Shown here one piece after another: positions 24,290-36,514 of a stretch of 64,000 nucleotides of DNA. Source of the stretch: Primulina eburnea. Taxonomy: Eukaryota > Streptophyta > Magnoliopsida > Lamiales > Gesneriaceae. Below the pieces are notes generated by a model. That model was not told where the DNA came from. It saw only the letters and a program-made list of their open reading frames with translations, and made no database searches. Location of the stretch: contig NC_133108.1 in assembly GCF_022965805.1 (NCBI RefSeq), forward strand, positions 21,543,545 through 21,607,544, written 5' to 3'. Made by a program: the position numbers and the translations under genes. Numbering within the stretch: the stretch's first letter is position 1; the number at the start of each line of letters is the position of its first letter.

Positions 24290-26429
24290 ACAACCAAGAC
24301 AACTCATCCTCCCTTCACTCCATATCAAGTTGACCACAATTTTATCACCAATTCTCCTACATTTTTCTTTCTTCAATTGTTGAGAAACTCTCTCTGCTCA
24401 AATGAAAAATGCTTTAATTTTTCTAGTGCAAAATTAGATTGGATTTAGCTTGTTCGTGGTGGGCTTGATTTTGAGCAAGGTGTGCTCAAAAGAGGCTTGT
24501 ACATTTGTCTACCTATCAAGAGCCAAGTTGTTCACAACTTGGTTGGAGACATCATAAATCCCAAGAGATTGATAGGTAATTTTCTAAAACACTCTATGAA
24601 TGTCATTGTGTGTTTATTGTATTTGCTACGAACTATAGTGTTTAGGGTGCTCGATTTCTTGTATGAAAATAATTTTGAAACTTCTGTTGCACAAGCGGGC
24701 ACCTTAAACGATCCCCTTTCACGTGATGTCCGAACATGCAGATAGGTGCTCCTTGTAGAGTGAACTGAGCAACCCTCCATAAAAGACTTTCCAAGTGGTT
24801 CTCACTTATCGATTGGAAACATCCTAGTTTATGTTTGTACACCATTAGTCCTTATGACCCGGGACAACATTGAGACTCTATATGCTAGCATTGCACTTTG
24901 AATTGTTTACCGAATCATATGGCGTCATCAGGTGGCATGGTTGGGTGCTTTGTCGAAACATATAGGAGTCGATGCATTTTAGTCGGGGATTAACTGCTTA
25001 CCTTCGGGTATGGATATCCTATGTGTATGTAGTTTGAAATCTTTGATCAGAGCATGGTGGTAATTAAGAAAGGGGTTTCTAAGATCACACCATCAATGCA
25101 ACTACGACATGAAACATAGTATCGATTCATTGACAACTCTCGATATACCAATAGTTGTTGAATCGGTCGGGATATATGAGATGAAGGGACATTACTGTAC
25201 GCTATTCATAATTGAATGGTTGTTGCAGGCACTATCATTTGATACCTATGGAATCATGGAAGCGATGCTGCTAGGCGTTTAACATGATTGGTTGGGTACT
25301 ATTATACTTGAGTTCTGACGTTCTTATTATCAAAGAGTTGATAAGTAAGAATGAAACAATTGGGGTATGCTCATATAAGGACATGTTTAGTTCCGAATCA
25401 CATTAAGATTCGAACTCACGGCTAGTTGTATCAGTGAATATTGAGGGCCACACAAGTGCTAACTTTCTAGATCCCGTTGAGAAGGAAATTAGTTCAATGT
25501 GTTGAACGGATTATAAAGGAGTTTATAAATACAAGAAAAATTAGAAGTATGACTTCTATAAGGCGAATGTGACTTTTAATTTGCAGAAGTGTTTCTAAAT
25601 TAAAAGTTGGCCAAACAAATAATGTATTTGAAAATTGTGATTTTCATAAATATTATTATGGATTAAATTAAATTAATTCAAGTGTTTAATTAATTAAACA
25701 CTAGAGGACCTAGTAGAGTCCAAATAATTAAATTAATTCATGTGTTGAATTAGTTAAACAACAATGGGCCTTGTACAGCCCAATTAGAAATAATTATTAA
25801 ACTAGTGGGCTTGAGTAAATTCAAGTAAATTTTAAATGGACTCAAATGTGTTTGAGACATTTAAATAAAATTCCATGGGCCTTGTATTGTTACAAGCCCA
25901 AATAGAATTGTATGCTTGGTAGGTGAATGGTTGGAGGCAACTTTTGAGTTAATGGCATGGCATGCACATGCAACCTTTTCTTTTCTACTTTTTGGACAAC
26001 CAAGACAACTCATCCTTCCTTCACTCCATATAAAGTTGGCCGAAATTTTATCAACAATTCTCCTTCATTTTTCTTTCTTCAATTGTTGAGGAAACTCTCT
26101 CTTCTCAAATTAAAAATGCTCTAATTTTTCTAGTGCAAAATTAGATTGGATTTAGCTTGTTGGTGGTTGGGCTTGATTTTGAGCAAGGTGTGCTCAAAGG
26201 AGGCTTGTAGATTTGTCTACCTATCAAGAGCCAAGTTGTTTACAACTTGGTTGGAGCCATCGTCAATCTCAAGAGATTGATAGGTAATTTTCTAAAACAC
26301 TCTATGAATGTCATTATTTGTTTTATTGTATTTGCTACATTCTATAGTGTTTAGGTTGCTCGATTTATTGTATGAAATAATTTTGAAACTTCCGTTGCGC
26401 AAGAGGGAACCTTAAACGATCCCTTTTCA
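24290..26429. mobile_element. Repeat G: LTR-type repeat with paired ends, no coding
   Basis: About 430 bp at 24293-24721 recur at 26005-26429: ACCAAGACAACTCATCCT, TTAGATTGGATTTAGCTTGT, ATCAAGAGCCAAGTTGTT, and a shared end CCTTAAACGATCCC(C/T)TTTCA. They have modest differences and the same orientation. The 1.28 kb between them holds no gag or pol likeness. The right copy extends further upstream (AT-rich, ATTAAATTAATTCA repeats) than the left, so the left LTR is probably truncated. No clear TSD was found. Best read as a non-autonomous or internally deleted LTR element; strand and clade are undecided. Confidence 0.55.
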
Positions 26430-27673
26430 ATCTTAGCAGCCGTCCACTTGCACACACAACACACAAAAGATTTCAAAAATTTGAGAAAAAAGATTCAATG
26501 ATTTTCGTCGCCCGTTCGTCCCTCTTCTCCACCCACGCCAACGATCAAATATTCGAGCGTTCTATACCCAAAGGCATGCTTCTAAACTCCTTTTATGCAC
26601 CATTCAAATCATATTATTCATGATCTATGTGTTTTAGACTGAAAAATATTTGAGCACAAATTGTTTAACATTTAGATGAATATTTTCGAAGTTTTGAGGA
26701 TTTTTTTGAGAACATTATGAACTCTAAGGGACAAGTTGCCAATATAAGACGTTAAAGGGCTAGAAAAGAGTCGTTAGTGGACAACACAAAGGCAGGAACT
26801 GTGCTGGCTAAGGCAGGAGGGTGAACCTAGGGTTTCTAGTGTTTCCTTGGGACATAAAGACTCGACCATGAGGGAGGCTGCACTAGGGCTTGACCAGGCT
26901 TGGTCACGGTCGTGTGCTAACTGCGTGTAAGGGCTATAAGGAGTCATAGCACAGATGGACTCTTGGACGTGCATGGAAAAGGAGCCGCGGCCAATCTAGG
27001 GAAGCTAGTGCTTGTGCCTGGCTGGATTCTGAAGGAGAGGCATGTGGCTCAGCTAGGTCTGGTCCAGTAGGGTCCTAGGTGGGTTCCTAGGTGCCATGAA
27101 CGGCATGGCTTGGAGGAAAAGGGAGGCCGTGACTTTAGGGTGAGGAATAAGGGTCCACAGATGGTTACAGGGTCTAGGAGCTGGTGCGCTGGTGCAGGAT
27201 AGCTTAGGATGGGCCCAGGAGGGTCTGGGTTAGGTCTGGTCCATGGTGGGTGGCTTGGTGTTACAGAGAGTTCGTGGCTTGATTTAAGGTGTAGGGCTCG
27301 AACATGGATGAGAAGAAGGTATGGGCTCGAACCGGGGTTCACGGGGTGTGGTTCGTGGCTCACGGGGATAGTTTAGGTATGAAAAGTTTATGTTTAAAGT
27401 TTGAGAAGAAAATATTAAGCTCGAAATTAATTCGGGATTAAAACGCTTCACGATTTAGTTAATAAGTCAATAAATCGAAAGACTCGGTTTTACGTCTAAG
27501 AAAAAAAGTTAGAAATCAATTTTACGCTTGTATGATGAGTTAAGATAGGTTCGAGCCAATAAAAGTAAGAAAAGTTAAAATCGAGAATTTTAGAGTCCAA
27601 GGGTAAAATGGTCTTTTTACGTCTCGTGTGGTACAAAAGGTCTGACAGTGTCCCAAAGAATCATAATACATGC
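26430..27673 (+). repeat. Element D 3' LTR, piece 2
   Basis: No gene is supported. The layout matches the 5' LTR and other Tekay-like LTRs: a leader-like stretch (CGCCCGTTCGTCCC... GGCATGCTTC near 26510-26580), then GTTAAAGGGCTAGAAAAGAG (26750), a GC-richer block, and TTTTACGTCTAAG (27491). It stops at CATGC (27669-27673), the left TSD of E, and resumes at 34811. Proline-rich minus-strand frames around 27049-27363 are chance frames in GC-rich LTR sequence. Confidence 0.72.
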
Positions 27674-28915
27674 TGTAGTGACCCGTTCCAGAATCACCTA
27701 CTAATCAGAACTTAAGCATGCAAAATTTAACATTTAAACTGAATCAGGTAAACAGCGGAAAAACAGTAATACAACCCAATCGAATCTGTAAGTACAAAAT
27801 ACTTAAACAACCAGATCGAACTAAATTCCAAGAACAAATACCAATAACTACAAGTCAACCTCTGCCAGCTCCCTGTCCACTCCCTCCTGGACCGTCCAAC
27901 CTGAGACCTGCCCCATCGAATAGGGTGTCCAAAACAGAGATAAACCGAGGACGTGAGCATAAAACGCTCAGCACTGAAAGCATGAGTATACAAGACTATG
28001 ACATGCATGTATGCAAAATGTACTGGATACCAGGATCTGGGTATATCGAAATACTGCTCAGGTAAATGACGTCAAGGTATGTAGCACTCTGCGCCGTCGC
28101 ACCAGGAGGTGGCTCCCATACCGAAATAAACCTGTGGATATACCGGTGACCTGACCACCGTCGGCCAACGGGGTCCAACCATCCACAATAAACGAGGGCT
28201 GAGCACCCTCTCAACAGGCTATCTCAAAGATAATCAGGCTCAACATGATTATGCAAATGCCGCATAATAAACCATGCATCATATGACAGATAATAATGCA
28301 ACATATAAACATGCAACACATAGTAAAGCATACTCAATCCTGCTATCTCGGATAGTACTTTCGTACCTCAAATCAGTAGATCCTAGCAATCAGTCCTAGA
28401 ATCAAGTCTGCGTCCGTAGTCAGCCCACTGATGCCGCTAGCTCCCAACTAGAGCACAGCTCCGCTACAAGACTAGTAGCTCCCCGCTAGTGCCTAAACCT
28501 CGGGAAAAGACTAGAAACCCATCAGAAACGACTAAAACGCTCTGGAACACTCGGAATTGGCGAGTAAAAAGTGAAACCTCGCGCCTCTATTTATAGACAA
28601 CGATCGGAAGATCCGATCCACTTCGGAAGATCCGATCCGGCACACTTCGGACGATCCGAACTCTGATCGGACGATCCGAACTCTGCATGTCTTCCACGTG
28701 TCCAGACACCTGTCTTCGGACGATCCGAACCCTGATCGGACGATCCGAACTCTGCATGTCTTCCACGTGTCCAGCCACCTGTCTTCGGACGATTCGAACC
28801 CTCTTCGGACGATCCGAACCCGCTTCGGACGATCCGAACTCTGTTCGGTCCTTCCGATCCCACCGAAATATAATTAATCCAATAATTAACTCAAATTAGG
28901 CATCGGGATACTACA
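27674..28915 (-). repeat. Element E 3' LTR (left copy on this strand)
   Basis: On the plus strand it runs TGTAGTGACCCG...GGGATACTACA. All features are offset by exactly 5895 bp in the right copy. It contains the palindrome array (about 28605-28855) and a TATA box (TATAAATAG on the minus strand, 28587-28595). Confidence 0.96.
28605..28855. repeat. Array of about ten TTCGGA-CGA-TCCGAA palindromes with G-boxes (left LTR)
   Basis: Units have the form (T/A)TCGGA-(C/A)GA-TCCGA(A/T): 6-base complementary arms around a 3-base centre. They repeat about ten times in 250 bp. Two CACGTG G-boxes lie within a duplicated block of about 75 bp (TGCATGTCTTCCACGTGTCC twice). The array lies directly upstream of the TATA box as read on the element's own strand, so it sits in the promoter part of U3. 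An identical array is at 34500-34750. Confidence 0.9.
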
Positions 28916-28931
28916 TTCTCCCCCCCTAAAA
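28916..28931 (-). other. Element E polypurine tract
   Basis: Plus strand TTCTCCCCCCCTAAAA; read on the minus strand it is a G-rich purine run immediately before the 3' LTR, the plus-strand primer site. Confidence 0.82.
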
Positions 28932-29054
28932 AGGATTTCGTCCGCGAAATCGAGTCTGAAGAATGACAATTCTGAACAACAATACATTCAACTTAAGAAT
29001 GAATTACAACTGAAAGCACAACTGAAATTACAATCATAACTGAAAATACTACAA

Positions 29055-30110
29055 CTAGAACAACTCTGGATGCTCTGACCGCATGCGACTCTCTAGTTCC
29101 CAAGTAGCTTCTTCAGTACCTCGGCGCTGCCACTGCACTAAGACAAGAGAAATAGTCTTATTCCGCAGTACCTTATCCTTCCTGTCTAAGATCGAAACCG
29201 GTCTTTCCACAAAAGACAAATCCGGATTCAGCTGAACTTCTGTCGGATGCAAAACATGAGACTCATCCGCTACGTATCGTCTCAACAAGGACACATGAAA
29301 CACATTGTGAACACTAGACAGATACGGTGGCAAAGCTAATCTGTAGGCCAAGTCTCCCACACATTCTAAGATCTCAAAAGGACCAATGAATCTCGGAGAT
29401 AGCTTACCCTTGAGTCCAAATCTCAGAATCCTCCGAAAAGGTGATATCTTGAGAAACACTTTCTCGCCTGCATCAAAATGAAGAGGTCTGCGCTTGGAGT
29501 TCGCATAACTTGCTTGTCGATCCTGATCAGTCTTAATCCGCTGTTTGATCACAAGAACTTTGTCCATGGCCTGCTGAATCAATTCCGGACCCTCGACCTG
29601 TCGTTCTCCGACTTCTTCCCAGAACAGAGGAGTACGACAACGTCGACCATACAATGCTTCAAACGGAGACATACCAATACTCCTATGAAAACTGTTGTTG
29701 TATGCAAACTCTATCAGCGGCAGATGATCCTGCCAAGCTGGCCCGAAATCCATCACACAAGATCTCAACATATCCTCAAGAGTACGAATAGTCCTCTCTG
29801 ACTGACCGTCAGTCTCTGGGTGATATGCAGTACTCAAACTCAAGGTAGTGCCCAAAGCTTGCTGAAAGCTGCCCCAAAATCTAGATGTAAATCGAGGATC
29901 TCTGTCACTAACGATACTCACGGGCACACCATGAAACCGTACAATCTCCTGAATGTACAACCGTGCCATCCGATCGAAAGTGAAATCTCTGTTATACGGA
30001 AGAAAATGGGCAGACTTAGTAAGTCGATCCACTACCACCCAGATAGCATCTCTATTCCCCACAGACATAGGCAAGTGAGTCACGAAGTCCATCGTGATAT
30101 GCTCCCACTT
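29055..30110 (-). pseudogene. Element E integrase core and chromodomain (downstream of stop)
   Basis: This is the in-frame continuation of the Gag-Pol reading frame after the TGA at 30111-30113. It holds the integrase catalytic core (MDF at its start, SDRDP, then [11 protein letters not shown]), the [14 protein letters not shown]-terminal region and a chromodomain (RPVSILDRKDKVLRNK... VLVQWQRRGTEEATWE). It ends in HPELF, as in A, B and H. Without readthrough it is not made from Gag-Pol; its first ATG (30092) begins exactly at the core, so independent translation cannot be excluded but is unlikely. The polypurine tract and 3' LTR follow. Confidence 0.93.
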
Positions 30111-33100
30111 TCACTCCGGAATAGGAAGATTCTGCAACAAACCTCCAGGTCGTCGATGCTCAGCCTTCACCTGCTGACAGACTAGGCACTTGGAGACATA
30201 CTGATAAACATTACGTTTCATACCTTTCCACCAAAATCGAGTCCTCAAATCCTTATACATCTTGTTGCTCCCTGGATGAACACTCAACTTGCTACGATGA
30301 GCCTGGGACAAAATCTCCTCCCTCAAAGTGTCATCTTCCGGTACAACAACACGACCAGATAAGCACAAAAGACCCTCGGACTGATAGTGGAATCCAGAAG
30401 TATTATCTCCATCAGCCAACCGAGCTAATTTCTGAACCTTAGAATCAGACATCTGAGCATCTCTAATCCGAGAATACAAAACTGGCTCGGACAAAATAGT
30501 AGCTATACGGATACTCTCTGTTCCCTTCCGATGCTTACAATTGAATCCCATCGAACAGAAATCCTGAATAATTCCAGATACAGCACAAGTCTGAAGAGCA
30601 GACAATCTCACCTTGCGACTAAGAGCATCGGCCGTGAGATTCGCAGATCCTGGATGATACTTGATCTCACAATCGTAATCCTTGAGTAGATCCATCCAAC
30701 GACGCTGACGCATGTTCAACTCAGCCTGAGTGAACAGATACTTCAAACTCTTATGATCGGTGAAGATCTCAAATCGCTCACCATACAGATAATGGCGCCA
30801 GATTTTCAAAGCAAAAACGATCGCTGCTAATTCCAGATCATGAACAGGATAGTTTTCCTCATGAGGCTTTAACTGTCTCGACGCATAAGCAATCACATGC
30901 TCATTCTGCATAAGAACACACCCTAGTCCCTGTAAAGAGGCATCGGTGTAAACACTGAAACCACCAGATCCAGACGGTAAAGTCAAAACAGGCGCAGATG
31001 TCAAACGTCTGCGAAGTTCCAAGAAACTCTCTTCGCACTCTGATGTCCATTCAAATGAAACATCTTTCCGAGTGAGCTGAGTGAGTGGCCTAGCAATCTG
31101 AGAGAAGTTGACAATGAAACGGCGATAATACCCAGCCAATCCCAGAAAACTGCGGATCTCGGCTACTGTCGTCGGACGCGACCAGTTCAATACCGCTTCC
31201 ACCTTACTTGGGTCAACTGAAACTCCCTCGCTAGAAATGACATGACCAAGGAATACAACCCTGTCAATCCAAAACTCACATTTACTCAACTTCGCATAAA
31301 GCTGATTCTCGCGAAGTGTCTGTAAAATAATCCTTAAGTGTTGTGCGTGTTCTTGCTGATCATGCGAATAGATTAAGATATCATCTATAAACACCACAAC
31401 AAACTTATCCAAGAATTCCCGAAAAACCCGATTCATCAGATCCATAAAAACTGCTGGTGCATTCGTCACCCCAAAAGGCATAACCAGAAACTCATAATGC
31501 CCATACCGGGTCCTGAATGCAGTCTTCGATATATCTCCCTGATGAACCCGAAGCTGATGATAACCAGACCTTAAATCAATCTTGGAATACACAGATGTAC
31601 CTTGCAGTTGATCAAATAAATCATCAATCCGTGGCAACGGATACTTATTCTTTATCGTCGCACGATTCAACTGCCGATAATCTATGCAGAGCCGCATAGA
31701 ACCATCCTTCTTTTTGACAAAAAGAACTGGTGCTCCCCACGGGGACACACTGGGTCGAATATACCCCTTGTCAAGAAGATCCTGCAACTGCTGTTTCAAT
31801 TCTTGCATCTCCGATGGAGCTAAACGATAAGGAGCTCTAGAGATTGGTGCCGTGCCTGGCACTAAATCAATGCCGAAATCCACTTCCCGAACGGGAGGAA
31901 AACCAGGAATCTCCTCGGGAAAAACATCCGGAAAATCGCAAACCACTGGAATGTCACTGATACCGACACTATCTGCGGACGAATCAATAGCATAGATAAG
32001 GTAGCCTTCCCCGCCCGACTCTAAAGCACGACAGGCTTTCAGAGCAGAAACCACAGGCATCGGGGGTCGCGCTCCCTCTCCATAGAAAAACCAACTGCCG
32101 CCCTCAACTGGACGAAACTGCACAAACTTTTGATAACAGTCCACAGTAGCTCTAAACACAGTCAGCACATCTATTCCCAGAATGCAATCAAAATCCTCCA
32201 TCACAAGAATCATCAAATTAGCAGTTAAAGCATTACCCTCAAACTCTAGAGGACAACCCAAAACTAGACGTTTAGCTAGCACCGAATGACCCATCGGCGT
32301 GGAAACAGATACCACAATGTCCAAAGAAGTGAAAGGTAACTTATGACGCTTAGCAAATCTCGCAGATATGAATGAATGAGATGCACCAGTGTCAATGAGA
32401 ACGTAAGCAGGTAATCCACATAATAAAAACACACCTGCGATAACTCTCTCGTTCTCCTCAGCCGCCTGATCCTGGTTAAGAGCAAAGACCTGCCCTTGAG
32501 TACGCGGTCGGAGGTTAGAACCCTGAGTAGACTGTCCCTGCTGTGGCCTCTGATGAACTGAAGCCTGAGAACCAGATCCTGATCCTCCGCCCGTCTGTGG
32601 ACAATCTCTCTTCATGTGGCCCAGCTCACCGCACTTGTAACAAGCACCCGCAACCTTGCGACAACGTTCCGTCGGATGATCCTTCCCGCAATGCCGACAC
32701 GGGCCCTTCTTCTTCCCAAAATGGTGAACTCCTCCAGATCCAGAGGAAGAAGAAGTAGATCCAGCTTTCTTAAATGCTTGGGCGCGGGGACCCAAAGAAC
32801 TAGTAGGACGAGCAGACTGCATGGCTCGACCTCTCAGCAAACTGCCCTCAGCTTGGCGACAACGATTCACAAGACCCTCATACGATGTCGGATCATCGCA
32901 GACAACAACCCGATCATAAATCTCCTGATTGAGGCCCTGAAGAAAATGGTTATACTTGGCCATAGCATTGTCACTGACATGCGGAACATACGGAAGCAAC
33001 TCAAAGAACTTCTGCTGATACTCATCAACAGACAAACTTCCCTGCTTCAGATTGATCAACTCAATCGTCTTGGTCTGCAGAAGAGCTGGCGGAAAGTAAA

Positions 33101-33482
33101 GCAGCATGATAGCGGCTCGGAAATCGGCCCAAAGAACTCGACCATGTCGCTGAACTATCGGTGCAGAGGTAGACCTCCACCACTTACGCGCACCACCCTC
33201 CAGCAAGAAATCAAGGGTATCAATCTGCTGCTCCGCCGAGCACTGAAAAGTCTTGAAGCAGCTCTCCATCCTCTCGAGCCAGTTCTCCGCAACATCCGGG
33301 GTCTCACCGCCTGAAAGAGGTTTCGGCCCCATCTGCAAGAACCGATGCATACTAAAACTCCGAGGCTCATCACGACGGTGTTGACGACGTTCTCGATGCT
33401 CTCGACGACGCTCCCGATCGTCGCGGTCTCCCCAGCGTCCAACGCTGCCATGACTACTAGCATCGTCGTCAAAACCAGACAT
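30111..33482 (-). CDS. Element E Gag-Pol: gag, protease, RT, RNase H, integrase N-terminus
   Basis: One open frame of 1123 residues. Gag has an Arg/His-rich leader and the [10 protein letters not shown] region, followed by two zinc knuckles: an atypical one ([13 protein letters not shown]) and a canonical one ([14 protein letters not shown]). The protease has DTGASHS, RT has FIDDILIYS (near 31380), and RNase H has YTDAS, YHPGSAN and DALSRK. The integrase zinc-binding part has [10 protein letters not shown] and [11 protein letters not shown]. Translation starts at the ATG at 33482, 69 bp inside the PBS. The frame stops at 30111-30113, where a Trp (TGG) conserved in A, B and H is TGA. Unlike B, gag runs into protease without an intron. 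Confidence 0.95.
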   Translation of the reverse strand: MSGFDDDASSHGSVGRWGDRDDRERRREHRERRQHRRDEPRSFSMHRFLQMGPKPLSGGETPDVAENWLERMESCFKTFQCSAEQQIDTLDFLLEGGARKWWRSTSAPIVQRHGRVLWADFRAAIMLLYFPPALLQTKTIELINLKQGSLSVDEYQQKFFELLPYVPHVSDNAMAKYNHFLQGLNQEIYDRVVVCDDPTSYEGLVNRCRQAEGSLLRGRAMQSARPTSSLGPRAQAFKKAGSTSSSSGSGGVHHFGKKKGPCRHCGKDHPTERCRKVAGACYKCGELGHMKRDCPQTGGGSGSGSQASVHQRPQQGQSTQGSNLRPRTQGQVFALNQDQAAEENERVIAGVFLLCGLPAYVLIDTGASHSFISARFAKRHKLPFTSLDIVVSVSTPMGHSVLAKRLVLGCPLEFEGNALTANLMILVMEDFDCILGIDVLTVFRATVDCYQKFVQFRPVEGGSWFFYGEGARPPMPVVSALKACRALESGGEGYLIYAIDSSADSVGISDIPVVCDFPDVFPEEIPGFPPVREVDFGIDLVPGTAPISRAPYRLAPSEMQELKQQLQDLLDKGYIRPSVSPWGAPVLFVKKKDGSMRLCIDYRQLNRATIKNKYPLPRIDDLFDQLQGTSVYSKIDLRSGYHQLRVHQGDISKTAFRTRYGHYEFLVMPFGVTNAPAVFMDLMNRVFREFLDKFVVVFIDDILIYSHDQQEHAQHLRIILQTLRENQLYAKLSKCEFWIDRVVFLGHVISSEGVSVDPSKVEAVLNWSRPTTVAEIRSFLGLAGYYRRFIVNFSQIARPLTQLTRKDVSFEWTSECEESFLELRRRLTSAPVLTLPSGSGGFSVYTDASLQGLGCVLMQNEHVIAYASRQLKPHEENYPVHDLELAAIVFALKIWRHYLYGERFEIFTDHKSLKYLFTQAELNMRQRRWMDLLKDYDCEIKYHPGSANLTADALSRKVRLSALQTCAVSGIIQDFCSMGFNCKHRKGTESIRIATILSEPVLYSRIRDAQMSDSKVQKLARLADGDNTSGFHYQSEGLLCLSGRVVVPEDDTLREEILSQAHRSKLSVHPGSNKMYKDLRTRFWWKGMKRNVYQYVSKCLVCQQVKAEHRRPGGLLQNLPIPE

Positions 33483-33550
33483 CTCTTAGCTACAAAAGTT
33501 ACCAGCGATTAAACCCAAAAGAACAGTTCTAAATCCCAAAATCTTAATGC

Positions 33551-33565
33551 ATGCTCTGATACCAT
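33551..33565 (-). other. Element E primer binding site
   Basis: Plus strand ATGCTCTGATACCAT, that is TGGTATCAGAGCAT on the element strand, three bases inside its 5' LTR (which ends at 33569). It matches the initiator-Met tRNA 3' end. Confidence 0.9.
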
Positions 33566-33568
33566 AAA

Positions 33569-34810
33569 TGTAGTGACCCGTTCCAGAATCACCTACTAAT
33601 CAGAACTTAAGCATGCAAAATTTAACATTTAAACTGAATCAGGTAAACAGCGGAAAAACAGTAATACAACCCAATCGAATCTGTAAGTACAAAATACTTA
33701 AACAACCAGATCGAACTAAATTCCAAGAACAAATACCAATAACTACAAGTCAACCTCTGCCAGCTCCCTGTCCACTCCCTCCTGGACCGTCCAACCTGAG
33801 ACCTGCCCCATCGAATAGGGTGTCCAAAACAGAGATAAACCGAGGACGTGAGCATAAAACGCTCAGCACTGAAAGCATGAGTATACAAGACTATGACATG
33901 CATGTATGCAAAATGTACTGGATACCAGGATCTGGGTATATCGAAATACTGCTCAGGTAAATGACGTCAAGGTATGTAGCACTCTGCGCCGTCGCACCAG
34001 GAGGTGGCTCCCATACCGAAATAAACCTGTGGATATACCGGTGACCTGACCACCGTCGGCCAACGGGGTCCAACCATCCACAATAAACGAGGACTGAGCA
34101 CCCTCTCAACAGGCTATCTCAAAGATAATCAGGCTCAACATGATTATGCAAATGCCGCATAATAAACCATGCATCATATGACAGATAATAATGCAACATA
34201 TAAACATGCAACACATAGTAAAGCATACTCAATCCTGCTATCTCGGATAGTACTTTCGTACCTCAAATCAGTAGATCCTAGCAATCAGTCCTAGAATCAA
34301 GTCTGCGTCCGTAGTCAGCCCACTGATGCCGCTAGCTCCCAACTAGAGCACAGCTCCGCTACAAGACTAGTAGCTCCCCGCTAGTGCCTAAACCTCGGGA
34401 AAAGACTAGAAACCCATCAGAAACGACTAAAACGCTCTGGAACACTCGGAATTGGCGAGTAAAAAGTGAAACCTCGCGCCTCTATTTATAGACAACGATC
34501 GGAAGATCCGATCCACTTCGGAAGATCCGATCCGGCACACTTCGGACGATCCGAACTCTGATCGGACGATCCGAACTCTGCATGTCTTCCACGTGTCCAG
34601 ACACCTGTCTTCGGACGATCCGAACCCTGATCGGACGATCCGAACTCTGCATGTCTTCCACGTGTCCAGCCACCTGTCTTCGGACGATTCGAACCCTCTT
34701 CGGACGATCCGAACCCGCTTCGGACGATCCGAACTCTGTTCGGTCCTTCCGATCCCACCGAAATATAATTAATCCAATAATTAACTCAAATTAGGCATCG
34801 GGATACTACA
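33569..34810 (-). repeat. Element E 5' LTR (right copy; promoter copy)
   Basis: 1242 bp, same as 27674-28915 apart from one seen base. As the element's 5' LTR it would drive transcription: the TATA box TATAAATAG (minus strand) is at about 34482-34490, with the palindrome and G-box array at about 34500-34750 directly upstream in element orientation. Confidence 0.96.
34500..34750. repeat. Palindrome and G-box array in the element E 5' LTR
   Basis: Exact copy of the array at 28605-28855: about ten TTCGGA-CGA-TCCGAA type units and two CACGTG boxes, ending roughly 10 bp from the TATA box. Confidence 0.9.
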
Positions 34811-35002
34811 CATGCTAAATGTGATTATAAAATTTTTATAATGAAATATGGAATTTTATGATATATGCTAAAGCTGTACGATTTTTTTCTTGGAAAAATG
34901 TTATTTTACGAATTTTGAAGGATGCGATATTTTATGAATAAAATGGAAAGAAAATATTTTGAAGGATTTGAATTGACTATGACAAATATGATACGATATG
35001 AT
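34811..35002 (+). repeat. Element D 3' LTR, piece 3
   Basis: A gene-free AT-rich stretch between the E and F insertions. It begins with the E TSD (CATGC) and ends with the F TSD (ATGAT, 34998-35002). GACTATGACAAATATGATACG aligns with GATTGTGACTAATACGATG in the D 5' LTR (21760). Confidence 0.75.
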
Positions 35003-36068
35003 TGATAAACATAAAAATTGTACATTAATTAAATGTTATATAATATAAATTTATAGTTTTGTTTTATTAAATTTTTAAATATTATATGTTTTATAATAAA
35101 GTGTATAAAAAATAAGTTGTTGTGTAATTATAAGTTTTTACTATTTTTACAGGTTCAATAAAACAAGAATAATCTTGGCGTTGCAAATGGAATTAAGATG
35201 ATTCTTGGATCTGTAGAAAGTTGATGATAATATCTACAATATTAGTGACAAGCATGATATAAAAATCTTCTCACAATTGGGATCAAATTAAGTAACAAAT
35301 AAAGTTATCAAAGGAGTGACAGTTTTACCATGCTCTAATATTTTGACCATATCTCTCAAAAAACTTGGTCAAATGGTGAAAAAAAAACACAATTCAAACA
35401 ACTCAATTATCTACATGTTTTGTTTTGTGTGGAAAACAAAATTCGGATGAGAAGATTTTCAAAAGTGATGTGTATGTTGACATAATTTCTTCGAACACCA
35501 ATGGAGACTTATGTGTAAAAAAATAATATTTTATTTGTAGTTGTCTCCCCAAATTTGGATATAAATAGGGGTGCATTGTAATGTATTGAGATATCCCTCA
35601 TTTTATGAACAAACTTTTGGGTTCATAATATTTCTCTCTTTCCTTTATTTCTTCATTTAAATATAATTAGCATGTTAATTTCATATTCAAAGTTTTACAC
35701 TTTAAATAATGAGTAGCTAACGTCCCAAAGTTGAGATAAAAAGATGAAACTGTTGGCATGATAATAAGGTTATTAAAAGATAAGAATCTATGTTTTATAT
35801 TATTTAATCATTATTTATTCTTTATTTTATATTTATTTATTTAAGAATTAATATACCCTACTTATAAATGGTAGTTTTGATTTATTGTTGCAATATGTTA
35901 CACTAAATTCTTGGAACCATTTAAATGATAGTTTGGTAATACCAACCATTTAAAGTGGATGTCTTGATTTATTATATATGAATATATCATAATATTAATT
36001 TCTTGGTACCATTTAAATGTTAATTTTGTTTTACCAACCATTTAAAGTGGGAACTTTGATTTAGTGTT

Positions 36069-36154
<86 letters not shown>

Positions 36155-36514
36155 AATAAATATTTTATAACATTTATAAGTTTTGGTTTATATACTTATA
36201 AGATAATAATATATAACATAATATAAATATGATTATTTAATATATTGGAACCATTTTATTAAGTGGATTTCAATAATATTCATTAATGTTAACTTTATTA
36301 AAATACCAAGAGTAGATCCTCTAATCTCAACTACTTAAATTTAAACAATAAAAAATTATCGATTAAAGGTTCAAACAAGTATAAAAAAACAAAAAGACAT
36401 TATAGTGGACTTGTAATTACCTTAGCTTCCATGTGGATACGATATTCGGATTCACCGAATTATACTATTTGTGGAAAACCTGGTCTTGGGAGTGTAACAA
36501 TCAAAGTCGCATCA
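35003..36514 (+). repeat. Element F 5' LTR (1512 bp)
   Basis: Starts TGATAAACATAAAAATTGTACA and ends CAAAGTCGCATCA. It contains about 2.5 copies of an approximately 90-bp repeat around ACCATTTAAAGTGG (35860-36065) and an AT microsatellite. It matches 56921-59480 apart from indels and insertion K. Confidence 0.92.
36072..36151. repeat. (AT)n microsatellite
   Basis: About 80 bp of nearly pure AT dinucleotides, broken by one AAATATAAT interruption, in the F 5' LTR. The homologous tract of the 3' LTR is where solo LTR K is inserted. Confidence 0.95.

Larger units (their letters stand above)
27674..34810 (-). mobile_element. Element E: young full-length chromovirus
   Basis: Complete element of 7137 bp on the minus strand, with identical-length LTRs of 1242 bp and a perfect 5-bp TSD CATGC (27669-27673 and 34811-34815). 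Between the LTRs I found one difference (G at 28199 against A at 34094), which points to a very recent insertion. The gag-pol frame is whole except for one nonsense codon in integrase. Primer binding site, polypurine tract and chromodomain are all present. It sits in the D 3' LTR. Confidence 0.96.

Noticed and set aside
27049..27363. Proline-rich minus-strand frame in the D 3' LTR
   Set aside because: GC-richer LTR text gives long chance frames; no domain likeness and no counterpart in the D 5' LTR.
30111..30113. Programmed readthrough of the TGA in element E
   Set aside because: Gag-Pol of this group is expected as one frame; the stop lies inside integrase, where A, B and H have Trp, so a point mutation is the simpler reading.
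36072..36151. AT microsatellite as a cruciform regulatory element
   Set aside because: Simple (AT)n slippage inside an old LTR explains it.
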